This document shows, piece by piece, positions 1 through 12,493 of a stretch of 64,000 nucleotides of DNA (position 1 is its first letter; the number at the start of each line of letters is the position of its first letter). The translations under genes were made by a program, and so were the position numbers. The notes below the pieces were generated by a model. That model was not told the origin of the DNA. It did no database searches and saw only the letters and a program-made list of their open reading frames with translations. Origin of the DNA: Pelodera strongyloides (Eukaryota > Nematoda > Chromadorea > Rhabditida > Rhabditidae); contig JAANDG010000048.1 in the NCBI GenBank assembly GCA_036852015.1, forward strand, positions 372,501-436,500. The letters run 5' to 3'.

Positions 1-34
1 ACACGCACACGCACACGCACACGCACACGCACAC
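1..34. repeat. (AC/GCAC)n microsatellite at window edge
   Basis: The window opens in an acacgc-type simple repeat of about 34 bp. It is probably the end of a longer tract outside the window, inside or beside the fucosyltransferase gene. Confidence 0.9.
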
Positions 35-3000
35 TGTGAAGGTTATGATATGAGCTTTGAATTCCTCGGAAAACCTCCATGGGAAACTGGGAAACAGCCA
101 GCTTATTGTAAGCATCAATGCTCCCGAACTATCAACCAACTATCATATTAAACACACCTCATGTACTCGGCTTCAACACTAGCCACATAATTGACATAGT
201 TGGCAAAGTCCTTCACACTGTTGAAATCATCAACAGCGAGGAAAGAACTGGTAGGTAGACCGGACTGCTCGGCTATTCTTCTAAAAATGTACGTGTTCAG
301 ACTGTCCATTATCTCTCGCTTCATCGTTTGCATTTGTAGTATTGCTTAAAGGGACAGGCCCATCAAAATAAACCTATATTTACGATAGGTTCATAATGAC
401 TATCAAGCATTTTTATTACAATACATACAAACTAAATTTCAGCTTTATTCGTCCTGGAAAATTTTTTTCCGATGCGCTCAACGTATATGTATACCATAAA
501 ACTGCAGATTTCAAAGTTATATATGCAAATTTTAATCGCATTATAATTTCACGATAAATTTGCATAGACAACAAGGATATTTGCGGTTTTACGGTATACA
601 CTTAAGTTGAACGCATCGGAAAAAGTTTTCCAGGGCGAATAAATGTGAAATTTAGTTTGTATATATTGTAATAAAAATGCTTGATGGTCATTATGAACGT
701 ATCGTAAATATAGGTTTAGTTTGATGGGCCTGTCCTTTTAACGTTCACGATTCACTATCAAACGCCCCCTATCATCTATAGCTCTATTCTCTACTGTTTT
801 TTTGTATAAGAAAACAGACAAGTGAAACGAAAAGTTACCGATGAAGAACCACTGGTACCAGTAGCTGTTTCATTCGTCGAAAAGCCTTCTCGGAAGTGTA
901 CTCTTCGCATACCGTATTCTCAAAGGCCAAATAGAAGTGATGTTTTTCTAAAATGAGCATATTGGGTTGCCGCGCACAAACGCGTATGCGAACTCCTTAG
1001 CCGCATGTGCACGATCGCGTATGCGTCCACCTATTTGCCGCAGCCACCCAGCGTCTTCACAGTCCGTCAGATCGCGCGTAGGTAGCTATCTCTCGTGAAG
1101 TGAAGTCCTTACTTTGTTAATACTAGTATCCTATACTACCTTATTTTGTTGTCGCTTGTTGGCTAATAAAGCTTTATGTACCTACCACTACCATAGATTC
1201 TTTTAATGACTCGGACGACGAATTAATAACATAATCAACCCACCAATAACATTACGTTCACACTTCTCATCACAGGTTCGTCGCCCGTCCCCACACTTTC
1301 CCAATATTGTAACATTATGATATCTCCGCAGTGCTTTTATATATTCCTCCCTTTTTGACGGGGTCTTGCAATTGGAGCTTATTAGCAAACTGCCACTGGT
1401 CTTCTTTCGCACAGCAACACGAACCTACGATATAAAATTGACGCGAACGTATAAAGCGAAATACTGGCCGGTTTTGAAACGCATCTTGGACTCCTCCATT
1501 TTTATTCTGCTTATGCAAATGAACATAAATTAGAATAAAAAATCGAGCTAAATTCGAGTAAGTTAGCATAAATACGTAAGAATTCAGTTGTCCACGATGC
1601 GTTTCAAAAACCAGCCGGTCTATAGACAAGACCGCGCTCAACACCAAGAAACGGTAACATCTTCTCGTATACGTGGAGGCTCATTTTCTACGGAGGGTGC
1701 TTCTAATCATTCTGATAAAACTTGCAATTTACGAATGAGAATTACTGTATGTGTATATTTAAATGCAGTAATTTTTAGAGTGATTTATGCGAAAGTCAAT
1801 AAACCTGTTCTTCCGTCCAAACATCCGATGCATCGCCATCCTTACCAATTCGCTCGAATGAATCATACGGTACAAAATAATCGGAATCTTTGTAATAAGA
1901 CAGAGTCACGTTATAGAAATCGGACGGTAACTGAAAATAGGTGTTGGTTCCCAGCGACCATAACGTCCATAACACACCAACCTAGCTAATTATTAGCTCG
2001 TTGCAGTCGCAGTATGTATGTAAGATATAGCGAGTTTAGAACATAAATGTTTAATTCTTTATTAACCTCTTGGTAAAACACGATCAAATAATTCAATACA
2101 CAATAATATTCAGATAGACAGACTTAGCCAAGCTCCCGTATGTTTTCGCTAATACGACACAGTTCTGTGGAAATATAGAGATGTTTTATAAAGATAAGAT
2201 AAAGAGCACCTCGTTATATCAACCGAAATCCGCAGGAAAAGTGCGGAGGGGTTTTGCGGTGCAAGACAGCGTGGCCACCTTTAAGACTCCCGGTGGCCAA
2301 TCTTCTCGGGAAGCCGATTTACCCAGCTTCCAACTTTTACACCTTTGGTAGGGTGAGGGGTTCCTGGCTGGGATCGAACCAGTTGACCGGTGGCGTGAAC
2401 AAGGGCCATGTTTTATAACTCAACCGAAAAACTACCTGACTAAACGATTCATAAAGACGTGGTTCCATTCTCCCAGGAGCCTCGAGAAAGTGAAATATAT
2501 ACCACTGTTCTAGATCTCGATACCGCGGTAGATCATCAACTGATACATCTGGCGGATGGAAAAGTACCGCAGAACTAACCTCCAACTGGCTAAAATACCC
2601 CGTATATTCATAATCGTACAGACTGAAAAAGTCAAAACATTGATCTCCTGATATCTATCAGTCTCTATCGATCACATTTGTCAGAACAGTGTTATTGAAG
2701 CATATTTTGGGGAAACACTTTCTGAAAAAAATTTCAGCATTTTTCAGAGTACTAATTTCCTCAGTGTCCGTATGCACGACCACCGGGGATATACTCCCAG
2801 CCTCCCAGTGGGAGGTGAGAGAAAGAGAGGGAGCACACGAATCGGAGACACGCAGGGACAAATTCTCCCAACCTGGGAGGCTCCCGCTGTTCGTGCATAC
2901 GGCCACAGGAGTCTAAAATACTGAAATTATCATCCGACAAAAAAAATCACCCCCTGTCCGCGGTAAATTCACAATCGACATTCGGACAATCTCTTGAAAT

Positions 3001-3105
3001 ATAGTAATTGAGATCGTTGGCTAATTCCGCAGCAGTTCTAGTGAACCTTTTTGTCCAAATCAAAATTTTAGGTTTCGAGCTCCGAACACGACGGTACGGC
3101 AGGAT
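1..3105 (-). CDS. alpha-1,3-fucosyltransferase (glycosyltransferase family 10), partial at both ends
   Basis: This is a Golgi-type fucosyltransferase that moves fucose from GDP-fucose onto N-acetylglucosamine-type acceptors of glycoproteins or glycolipids. Exons, on the minus strand: 3105-2951, 2622-2436, 1930-1805, 1424-1256, 947-839 and 280-158; every junction keeps phase. Exon 1 holds the family N-terminal start (PKILIWTKRF, CPNVDCEFTADR). Exon 2 holds SSAVLFHPPDVS and the WYIFHFLEAP segment. Exon 3 carries the conserved NVTLSYYKDSDYFVPY block. Exon 4 has the SSNCKTPSKREEY and ILGKCG blocks. Exon 5 has the donor-binding HFYLAFENTVCEEY motif. Exon 6 holds FLAVDDFNSVKDFANYV. The last roughly 40 residues lie beyond base 1. 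The N-terminal membrane anchor exon upstream of 3105 was not found. C. elegans has several paralogues, so no symbol is given. MITEs occupy two introns (346-741 and 1452-1622). Confidence 0.9.
346..741. repeat. Palindromic MITE, family B (TTAAAGGGACAGGCCCATCAAA ends)
   Basis: Long terminal inverted repeats start TTAAAGGGACAGGCCC and end in the complement with TTTTAA. A central AT-rich inverted repeat makes the element one long hairpin. It lies in the last visible intron of the fucosyltransferase. Two further copies are at 22898-23295 and 52092-52489. Confidence 0.9.
1452..1622. repeat. MITE, family A (AAAGCGAAATACCGGCCGGTTTTTGAAACG), right end eroded
   Basis: The left end matches the family A inverted repeat. 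The right end keeps GATGCGTTTCAAAAACCAGCCGGT but lacks the final CGCTTTAA. It sits 28 bp upstream of a fucosyltransferase 3' splice site (exon starting 1424). Confidence 0.85.
2757..2915. repeat. Short inverted-repeat element
   Basis: About 28-bp inverted ends (around CCGTATGCACGA) and a second inner pair around the CTCCCAG/CTGGGAG words flank a purine-rich centre. It lies in the first visible intron of the fucosyltransferase. It does not start with TTAA, so it is unlike the other MITEs here. Confidence 0.6.
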
Positions 3106-5427
3106 CTGCATACGTGACAAATGAGAAGTTGGTTTTCATAACCCCGCGCTCGACAATATTTTTCATGGGTCTGACCGCAACAGGTAAAGGGGACTTTCAT
3201 CAAATACCACAAAACCCATAGCCGTTCATCTTCCCTGTGCGTATCTATCCACTTCTACTATCGTTAAACTACAGCTTGGCGTGCTGACAATACGCACATA
3301 TGATGGTACTGTAGCCACACGGCACAAAATCTAGAAACCATCGTATACGAATAACCACAATAAAACTCAATACCGGTTCACATTCACCGCTGCCCCTAAA
3401 TACCTCACAAATCCTAAAAACTCCAAACTTACCATGCATACCATCGCATACAATAAAGTAAAAATAATCATAGTCGATAAAAATGTCTTATTTCTCCCTC
3501 GGAATGCAAAAGTTGCTATTCTTGAACATAAACGCCTCACCATCATATCCCCGTCTATTAATCTATCTGTAAATTACTCCAAAACAAAAATAAACTCTCC
3601 ACAATAAGTTTACTGACAAAGAATCGGGAAAACAGTTTTTCGCAAAGTAAAAATATATGAAAGAAACAAAAGTCCAGGCATGCACGTAAGAAACAAACAA
3701 AAAATACAAAAAAAAGCCTAATAAAGTCGGTTAAATACTACATTTAAACAAAGAAAATGACGCGATCTTCGGGCACAAAGAAAACGGCCGGGTTGTCAAA
3801 TATGCAAATCCTGTTCGAGATACACATTCCCTCGGCCAAAATACAAATCTACCGACAGCCGAATTAGATGGTCATATCATAAAAAATCAGTTTCGGAAAG
3901 TGCATCCCCAATGGAATTTTTTCAAATGTTGAGCTCCCGAAGATCTTACAACTCAAAACGATACAATCATCATAACCGAGGACATTACCAAACAAGGTAG
4001 TAAATACACAATTGTTCAAAAAATGACGCCTGAATTAAAGAAAGTAAATTCAATGCAAAGTGATAGTGAAGATAAAATATTAACATAACAAATGAAAAAA
4101 TTTCGATCATAATTTGTAGAGTAGAGTATAACGAATTTCAACCATCAAAGACTAGCAAATTTTCAAAAGCCTTTCGCTACAGGCGGTCGTCGTTGTAAAC
4201 AATTTGCAAGAAAATAAAGGGGGAAAAGAAATAAGGCTAACGGCTTTGACCGCTTTGATAATATCAGCATAAGACGCGATTAGACAAACAAAACAAACAA
4301 TAAGATTAAGATCTCGGCGGTCTCGGCCGCCTCAAAAAATCGAACCGACGACAAAGCTACCGTATATACTACTCCATAAAAAACGGCGACAAAGAAAAGG
4401 AAAACAAAGTGAGGCTTTTTGACACGCAAAACAAAAACAAGCAACCGGAGGAGATGAGCGGAAACGGAAACTGGTAAAATAAAATAAAAAATAGAGAAAA
4501 GGGTCCGTTATAACCAGTTCCAGTATGAAATCTCAGTATTTCATACTGTGAGCATGGGCCATATCCAGGACAATACCAAAACCGATTAATGAATAAAATA
4601 AAGAAACGAGCACAAGGGAAAATATTACCGGCAAAGCAAGAAACAATAAACAATGATCAAAGCACGATCATAATTTGTTCAGTTCACTGGAAATAGTCGT
4701 CATAAAGGTGCAAAGCAAGCTGTTGACACTCTAGCGTCCCATATATCGAAAACAAGAGGAAATAGTATATAGGATAACGACTCCACGCTCTCTAGATCAA
4801 TCGTAGATATGGGATCGCAGGGCTACACAACTTTACAAAACTAAAACCAATCAAGCTGTAAGCAACCAGCAGAACACACATATCGTGTTTGTAAAGACGT
4901 AATTGGGAAATACAAGGGAGGAAGGGCAGCTACAGCATCGAGATACGTGAACGTAAACAAGTAGACAGATCTGCACGAACTACCACAGAACAAGATCAAA
5001 TTGTGCAAAACAAATTAAAGCAGCATGGCATGGAGTTTGTGAAACGTATTCCTTATAACTGGAGCCTCGTGTATTATATGCAAATCTTTACAATATGCAG
5101 CCTTCTGGCTAACCGAGACACATACATAAACGAATATACACTGGCCAAGCACACATTTCCAAAACCACGTACAATGCCGCTTTAACTCGAAATAAACGCA
5201 AAAGCCATAATATAATAAAGTGGTAACATACAAAAGTCAAGGTCCTGTATGAGCCATGTTAAGAAAAAAAGGAATGACAGATCTCGACAAGGAACTATAG
5301 GAACAACGAGAAGTATACAAAATTGAAAACATACAAAATATCGCCGATACGAAGAACGAGAGAGGGCTGAAGGCCTGCTTCTGCGCAGCTTAGACTTATG
5401 CCCTAGGCCTAAGCCCAGTACACAACC
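3106..5427. other. AT-rich stretch without a recognised gene
   Basis: No exon with convincing protein similarity was seen on either strand. The missing first exon(s) of the fucosyltransferase could lie here. The longer open frames (for example 4369-4653 minus) are low-complexity and hydrophobic by base composition. Confidence 0.5.
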
Positions 5428-8257
5428 TTACGTGACATGCACGACGTGACCAAGGAGTTCTGAGAGCAACCGAGCCGCATCCTTACTGTTGACCTGAAAA
5501 TAAAACAGTCACTCAGATAGTCCCTATTACTTTCAACACATAGAATACAAGGCATAAACTTCGCCGGTGAGTCCGGAGGTAGTTCACGAAATTTTCTCTA
5601 TTTGTGACACGTTTCTCATACATTCATCGTACCAGCTCGGAACTTCGCTGGCTTCGCATGCCTATTATGCTAATCGGGAGGTGTTTCAGCCATGAGCCCC
5701 CTAAATTTATGCGATATTCTAATTCCGGATAACTTACAGTCTTTAAAGGGAATATGTAAGAATGTAAGCCCTTTTTGAAGTTAAGCTGTATTAATAGAAT
5801 GTGTGTTTGTGTTCCCTATTAAGGAAACAACAACAAAGTCAAAAGTCTCAGTTAGAAGGTAATGAATTTCAAAGTTCACTGCACCCCTGGCATACCCGTC
5901 AGGCGCAAAGGAAAAATTTGAACTTGTGTATTCTTTAATAGATACGCCCAATTCGGCTTTGTTTTGCGACTTTTTACTGCTTACATATTCCCTTTAAGTA
6001 CATAACAAATAACAACTCACAATCAATGGCATTGTTTGAGTGGACGCATCGCTACGCGGGAAAACAACGGGGTCCGTGCCGATAGTGGCCTAAACGATCA
6101 AACCAATTAGCCAATCCAATAACACAACGAGATAATTATTCGAGGCCTCGAACCAAGGGCCATTTTAACACAAGGATAGCCATAGGTCAAGGTCGAAACG
6201 TCCGAAATGTCCACAAGAAACCAGTTTCGTCATTCATTGAACGATTGAACACTCAATAATCCATCGAATAAAACTTCTACAAAAAAGGCGATTGAACAAG
6301 TGCCACTAGAGAAAGAAAGAAAGAGAAACAACTTACCTTGGGTATCTGCGAGTACGGCACCTGTATTCCCACATGGATTCCGTTCATGAGACGCGGACGC
6401 TCGGCGTTGTTAAACTAAAAGATAAAGAGGTATGAAAGCAAAGAACACAGACATTTTCTCATTTTCCGTTAAGAAGAAGCATTTAAGTAACAAGAACCAA
6501 CTGGCAAAACTTTTATGAATTCGTTGAAACATTGCATTCTTTTAGCGTGCTATCACAAAAATAAAACACATTACACATTATTAAAGGCAAAAAGGCTGAA
6601 GAACCAGTAATGTGAACCTTTCAGCTATTTATAATCAAAGTAAGTACTCCAGTTTAATGTATACTGCAAATTTGTTTGTTTTCTGTTTTCGTAAACTTTG
6701 ATAGTTTTTCTTCGTGTATTCATTTACGTATGCGCCATAATCATGATAACAATAACAATTATAATAAGTATTATTATTATTCCATAACTCGCTCACCTCG
6801 TTCTCACTATCCGGTGTTTGGCTGGCACTTGGTCCACCGTCCTGTGGTTCCGAGGGTGGTTGCGAGAGATTGTACGGAGCACCATTGGGTGTCATTCCCG
6901 GGTGCATGGGACCACCCATTGCGGGCACAAATGGGAAGCGAATCTAATAAGAGGAAATTAAAAGTTGAAAAACCCAAACTACTTCCAGATCCTGGATAGG
7001 ATAAAAAAAAGATTTTATCCATGGAACACTGCATTTCTACGCATTAGATTATAAACCTCTGCACGTGTAGACCATCGGGATATACCACATCACAAAATTT
7101 GCATACAATATATGCGGATGCAATTGTCTAGCAAACGTTTCACAAACCTCATGATATTCCGCTTTAAAGACATATGATAAATCTCACCTGCTGGGTGGTC
7201 GGGGGCGGGAATGGAGGCGGCAGACCGGGCGGGAGCATCATATGAGCCGGGTTGATGGGGCCACGAATGGGCGGGTGCTGCAGCTGAGAGATGATATGCT
7301 CCATCGAGTGGATGGGCAGGTGGAAGGGCAGCTACAATAGTGAATAAACACGCCTACTTTTTATTTTTAGCTCATAGATAGTGACCAAATGAGAGACGCA
7401 GACACTATCGCAATACTTGTTGCTCAACTAATCGAATATTCAAGTTATTAGTGATGCGTGATCAAGGACAATACACTCTTTTATCTTTGCAATACCAGTA
7501 AACAAAAAGGCACAGAAACTTTTACAATGAATAGCAGGAACGCTAAGAAAAATCAATCCTCTAAAATCACCACCTCTATAATACCCTTCATCTTCTCTCG
7601 AGAATCTTGAAAACTTAAAACAAACCTTTCCGCCACAAACGCGCACATACTCCCCAATGGTGTGGAAGCGGTCCTCGTGCTCGGTGCGTACTAGGAGAGC
7701 GTCGTTAAAGTACCCACTCTGGTACCATAAAATCATGTCGCGCGACTCGTACGGACCTTAAAATATAATATTTGGCTCTGGAAATCTGGAATAAAAATTA
7801 AATTGTGTTTATGAGCCTAAATATGCTAGAATACGACTGACAAGTACATCGATACCCAAAGTAGAAGAGAAGGACCACCCAGGAAGCTGATCAAGATCAT
7901 AAATCAATCATATGCATGCACTTTAACCGTCTTCGTCTACGTCAAACATACAATACAATGAAATGAACATATTATCCAGAAACATTACGGACATTCTTTT
8001 AAACAACTAAACAACAACAAAGCAGTACGTATTACGTAAGACGGTAATACACACATCATTACGAAATACTATTGCCAGGATCAGATGCACATGCAATCAA
8101 TCTTCAACATTGCAGAAATTCATCGACGCGTCTAGTGTGACTACCTTGAATACTCAAATAAACATGCAAATCAACACATTAACTAAAAAAACTGACCATA
8201 CACCTTGTCGTCGGGTCCATGATAGTACCAGCGAGTTTCCATATTCTTTGTCATCAT
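5428..8257 (-). CDS. GYF-domain adaptor protein, 208 aa
   Basis: GYF domains bind proline-rich ligands of the PPG[FWL] type in splicing and translation-repression complexes. Six phase-matched exons: 8257-8197, 7756-7626, 7331-7188, 6943-6797, 6414-6337 and 5493-5428 (TAA). The domain is at about residues 10-56: WYYHGPDDKVYGPYES, then MILWYQSGYFNDALLV, the latter holding the GYF core. The rest is a proline- and methionine-rich tail (residues about 80-155) that itself contains LPPGLPPPFPPP, a possible GYF ligand. There is no other domain, so it is much shorter than GIGYF/GYF-1 proteins, with the GYF domain right at the N-terminus. Start: ATG 8257, with ATGs at 8254 and 8242 as alternatives. A TTTTTTAG acceptor lies about 35 nt upstream with no matching exon, suggesting trans-splicing. 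It lies about 620 bp downstream of the CCDC97 stop on the same strand. Confidence 0.85.
5743..5997. repeat. MITE, TTAAAGGGAATATGTAA ends
   Basis: Inverted ends TTAAAGGGAATATGTAA and its complement finishing CCCTTTAA, inside the last intron of the GYF gene. The interior is AT-rich with little obvious pairing. Confidence 0.75.
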
Positions 8258-8876
8258 GAAGATCCGATACCAGTATACCCAAGGGAGAAAATACCCTAAA
8301 AAACCCACAATTAAATAAAAAAAATTAGTTCCCTTAAAAAGAGACAAATCATCATCAAAGAGATAGAAAATGCTAAAAGTAAAAAAGGTTCACAACCCAT
8401 TCCGTTACTCATAAGAAAAACGAATAAAAAAAAACAAAGTTGTTTATATTTACAAACAATCAACAACATTTCCAAAATAGTGAACACGCAAACTATCTAC
8501 TGAAGGAAGAAAAAAATGCAGATCATAGTATGCAAACATCAACAGTCTATATACACTACACTCAAATAAACAAAACGTCAACAATCAAATATTTCGTGTC
8601 AGGATAATGCAAAATGGAATGAAATCGGTATTAACCAATTGACACGATGGGCGGGCAAACAACTATATTACAGAAAACAAATATAAATGGCTCGTAACTT
8701 CTAGCTAGCCCAGTCTCCACTGTAACGTGTAGTTATAGCTAAACTTGCATGCTGGTTTTCGCCTACCTAATAATAATGAGTAGAAGGGAAAAATGATCCA
8801 ACTACAAAAAAATCATGACGTAAACAACAAATAAGTGAAAATTATAAAATAATGAATGTAAAAATTATAATGATAA
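8258..8876 (-). other. Intercistronic region CCDC97 - GYF gene
   Basis: AT-rich, with no coding exon seen. It separates two same-strand genes. No obvious TATA-like or palindromic promoter element was recognised. Confidence 0.5.
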
Positions 8877-11800
8877 TCAATCTTCATCAAACCACTTCTC
8901 CTCCAGATCCCTCTCCTTTATCGGGTCTCTATCATCGTAGTCCTCATTCTGATCCACAGTCGAGTAATCGAAAAAACTAAACCAAAAACAAATAAAGTCG
9001 AATTGTGAAAAGAAGCTTAAAGCGAAATACCGGCAGGTTTTTGAAACACATCTCAAGTGCTTGCATACCTATGCATTTATGCAACGTGGGGTCTAATTGG
9101 GGTCTAGTTTTTATTCTAATTTTTGCTCATTTCAATATGCTGCTGCTGCATGAGAAAGCAGGTGTACACAATGCGTTTCAAAAACCGGCAAGTATTTCGC
9201 TTTAAACTGAACGAATTCGTGCAATGGCGTATTTACCTATATACCACAAAAAAAGATCAAGAAATTCACAAAAAAAACTAAAATCCTTCTTCCTTACTAT
9301 TTCAATGAAAAAAAAACCCACCCAGAGCAGTGCCCCAGTGCCAGTGCCAGAACAAAAACGTAGCACAACAAATTTATTTAGCAATAACACAATCTCAAAA
9401 CGAAGCCAACTGTATTAGTCTATACTATAGTGTAATTTCCGTTGTAGTAATGATATTGAATACCTTATTCTGGAAGAACAAAAGCGAAATGGTAATTCGG
9501 CAATGAAATGTGAAACGAAGTACTTACGCGGCGTCTTTCCCAGCCAGAAAACGTTCCTCCATAAAAGCAACAAAATCATGTCGCAAAACGTCGACGGAAT
9601 CATCGTCTTCGTCATCACACTGCAACGTAATCTTATACTATGCAGTTATGTCCAATGTCCATAGAAAATAAAAATAAAAGTAAACAAGCCTGCCGTCAGA
9701 TAACACTGCAGTGTTATGTAAACAAAGTAATGTAATTGTCAATGTCCGTGTCCGTTAGGTGATAAAAAAAAAGTCTGTTTACCAGTTTACATTTTCAGCC
9801 AATCCCACACAATCGACAACGACGACGGCTGCGTTGTACTCTCTATCTCTCTCATCAAAGTTTTGCTAAGCTAACGCCAACGCAATACGAATACGCATAC
9901 GACCGACCGTTGATCCTCCGCCTCCCGCCGAAAATGAATACGAGTACTTATGGGTAAAAGCAGTCGCGGCAGTGACAATAACAAATATGGAAATCAAAAT
10001 CAATCCTAAAAGAATACGGCACTCACTTCATCCATAACTTGTCGATGAAGCGTCTCCATCTCTCCCTGCATTTCGTTCATATTCATTCCGCCTCTCCCGC
10101 TTTGCTTTGGACTCTCTTCCTAAATAGCCAGTGGTCATCACAAAGCAAGGTAAGGAGAAAATACAAATTACTCGAAATACATGCCCATGTGCGACCCCTT
10201 ACACTATACACCCTACCCTGATGATGATAGAGGACAACCTAGCCTCAAGACTTCAAACCGAGCAATTTGCAAAGTTTACAGAAATTATCGACGGTCAAAC
10301 ATGTCGAGGGACGAGGGACCAACCTAACAACTACGAGCAAACCAGCAAAATGAGCAAACCCTGGTTCCTTGTGTTCGAATGCGTGGATCACAGTGAATAG
10401 TGAATAAAAGAGTACACTTACTTGTGAATTCATCACGTCTTCATCTTCCTCCAATTCGACTTCGAAATCACTGTCGCCCATGTATTTGTTGGAAACGTGC
10501 GCCAGCATGCGGGTAAACTTCTCGTTCTGAAACATCTTTAGTTCCTAATCAAATCAAATATCGATTTTCACATTACCTCAAATTAAAAAAAAAGAACAGG
10601 AGGTAAATGGAAGAACCGTTCTTCACAAAAAAATCGGGAACTTTTGAATATTTGAGGCACCAACCGACTACAATACGGAAATTTCGTGAGAGTGGGATTA
10701 CGTACATAGTTGCACATAGTATTATTGATAAATGATAAATACATCGAAACAAACATAATCAAAAGAAAACGGATGGACATTTTGTGAGTAACAGCGCATA
10801 TTTTTTAAAAAGAGAGGATCACTTTAATTGGTTCTCGAATAGGAATACCCACATTTTCCCCACGATCCCACTGAACGTCATGCTCGTTCCTCCTCTCGGC
10901 CACTTCCATACTCTCCTCAAACTGACTCATCATACCCGCCCAGCCACCACTGTGAGCCACTGTGGGACGGAGTTGCAGGCGATCTGAATGAAGGAATTAT
11001 AAATTATAAAGTTAACAACAGAATGAAGATTTTTCTTGTTATAAGACACTATCATGATTAGACCGTGAACGGAGTACCAAAAGCTAATTTCCTCGATTTG
11101 CAAAAGATAGGGTGACAGGTAACATCCGTAGATTCACCGGGGAGGTTTGCGCATCCAAAACAACAATATTAGCTGTCCAATGGAAAACTCACCTTCATCC
11201 GTAAGGTATCTCCCAATCATTTTATCGTACAACAGCGGCTCTCGTTCTCTCATCTTCTCGTCCGAGAAATAGCTGCAAACCGTATAGTATACATCTTTTG
11301 AACAATACACATGCGCCCCGTGTCAGAGTCAGAAGAAGCAATTCTGAAAAATCATGAATAAACAAACAAACATACAGATTTTACAGACTGAACACATTAC
11401 ATTCCCAGCAACGCTTGATCCCCGGCCAAAGACTAACATAACCTTCAGCTCAAAGTTACTTCGAATCAATCAAACACTTACTTGCTTCTAGCTTTCATTT
11501 TCTGCAACGCCAGGAATCTTCTATTTCTGATGGATTTAGCACTGGTGGCTTCACCGCTCTGCTTTTTCAAGACTTGGGCGATCAGGTGTTTGACCACAAA
11601 ATCATCCTCAGAGTCAAATAGTGGGCAATCCTCTTTGTTCACAAACCTTAAACAGAACCAACAAAATTTAAAACAGATCATGAATCAACCACAGAGAATA
11701 CCTACAATTCCAATGAGACAAATATAGTGAAATCTAGGATCTATTTGGGAAGCACTTTGCGCCCGCGAAGAACCATGGCCACAGCGGCAAACAAGAACAG

Positions 11801-12016
11801 GTACATATGGCTTATAATACGACTTAGAAAGACTACATACTCGTATTAACTTACCGCTTACCGAATGTATCTTTGCAAGAACAAGGATTTGTTGGCGTCG
11901 AAAAGTTCGGATACGATCGTTCTCTTTTGCTCCTCGGTTAGTTCATCCTCCGTGGATTGTTGGTGCTTGAAGAAAGCATCGTCAGAAGTAACGATTCGAT
12001 CCACAAGAGCTTCCAT
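8877..12016 (-). CDS. CCDC97: CCDC97 orthologue (DUF2052), 322 aa, complete
   Basis: CCDC97 is a conserved eukaryotic acidic protein; human CCDC97 is reported in SF3b/spliceosome interaction sets, but its exact role is unsettled. Eight exons join in phase: 12016-11862, 11646-11482, 11272-11193, 10983-10823, 10544-10422, 10119-10027, 9619-9528 and 8976-8877. Conserved blocks in order: LTEEQKRTIVSELFDANKSL, then FLQRY; IRNRRFLALQKM; YFSDEKMREREPLLYDKMIG followed by RYLTDE; the acidic segment VELEEDEDV; and the C-terminal signature FVAFMEERFLAGKD then FDYSTVDQNEDYDD and EKWFDED. Length is close to the human protein (about 340 aa). ATG 12016 gives the N-terminus MEALVDR. Introns contain one MITE (9017-9205). 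Upstream it faces aip-1 across a short shared promoter. Confidence 0.93.
9017..9205. repeat. MITE, family A
   Basis: TTAAAGCGAAATACCGGC ... TATTTCGCTTTAA, complete with both TTAA ends. Last intron of CCDC97 (just downstream of exon 9528-9619). Confidence 0.9.
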
Positions 12017-12493
12017 TTGTAAAATAAAGTCAAATAAGTTGCGCAAACGTCGCCAAAATGACCGACTTGTTCCCGCGTCTGCCGCAAGAACAGTTCTGCG
12101 GCGACCGCGCCGCGCGGCGAAATTCGCAATATTTTAAACATTTCTGCGTTCCGCAGCGATAATTGCTCCGCATAGCGGTGTTGGCATTTTGCCATAGTCA
12201 TCAGCTGTTGCAATATTTTCTGATGACGTCATAAGTCAACACTGTGGTTTTTGTAGTTTTCGATTCCAGAGCAGTCTCGTTGGTTCAAGGTGTGACTCAT
12301 CACTTGATATATAATACTAAACATTCGGGCAAACTCCTCTCTCTCGACAGTTGTTTCGTTTGCTATGTGCGACGTCCCAATGTGCAGTTTTTTTAAAGCA
12401 GAACTTGTTTCACGTATTCATATCTTCGTAATATATTTTGTTTTGCGAAAGTTGTTACTGGTTTATTTTTGTGTTGTTTTAGGACCGGTACTG
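12017..12493. promoter_or_regulatory. Shared divergent promoter CCDC97 / aip-1
   Basis: The 477 bp between the two start codons hold a perfect CRE/ATF palindrome TGACGTCA (12224-12231) and an AP-1-type TGACTCA (12293-12299) embedded in GTGACTCATCAC. The CCDC97 side is GC-rich (12050-12125). AIRAP/AIP-1 genes are induced by arsenite and proteotoxic stress, and bZIP factors are the expected activators, so these sites fit the aip-1 side. The site assignment is seen in the sequence; function is inferred. Confidence 0.6.

Noticed and set aside
2360..2400. tRNA B-box-like sequence GGTTCGATCCC on the minus strand with a CTGG/CCAG stem
   Set aside because: No A box, D arm, anticodon arm or acceptor pairing could be found; at most a tRNA-derived SINE scrap.
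2337..2435. Read-through of fucosyltransferase exon 2 to a stop, as a short protein ending PLTLPKV
   Set aside because: CAG|GTAGTT at 2436 joins in phase to exon 1930-1805, which carries the expected conserved block of the family; the extension is intron.
4369..4653. 94-codon hydrophobic minus-strand frame, considered as the missing fucosyltransferase membrane anchor
   Set aside because: Phe/Leu-rich throughout rather than one TM segment, and no in-phase junction to the exon at 3105.
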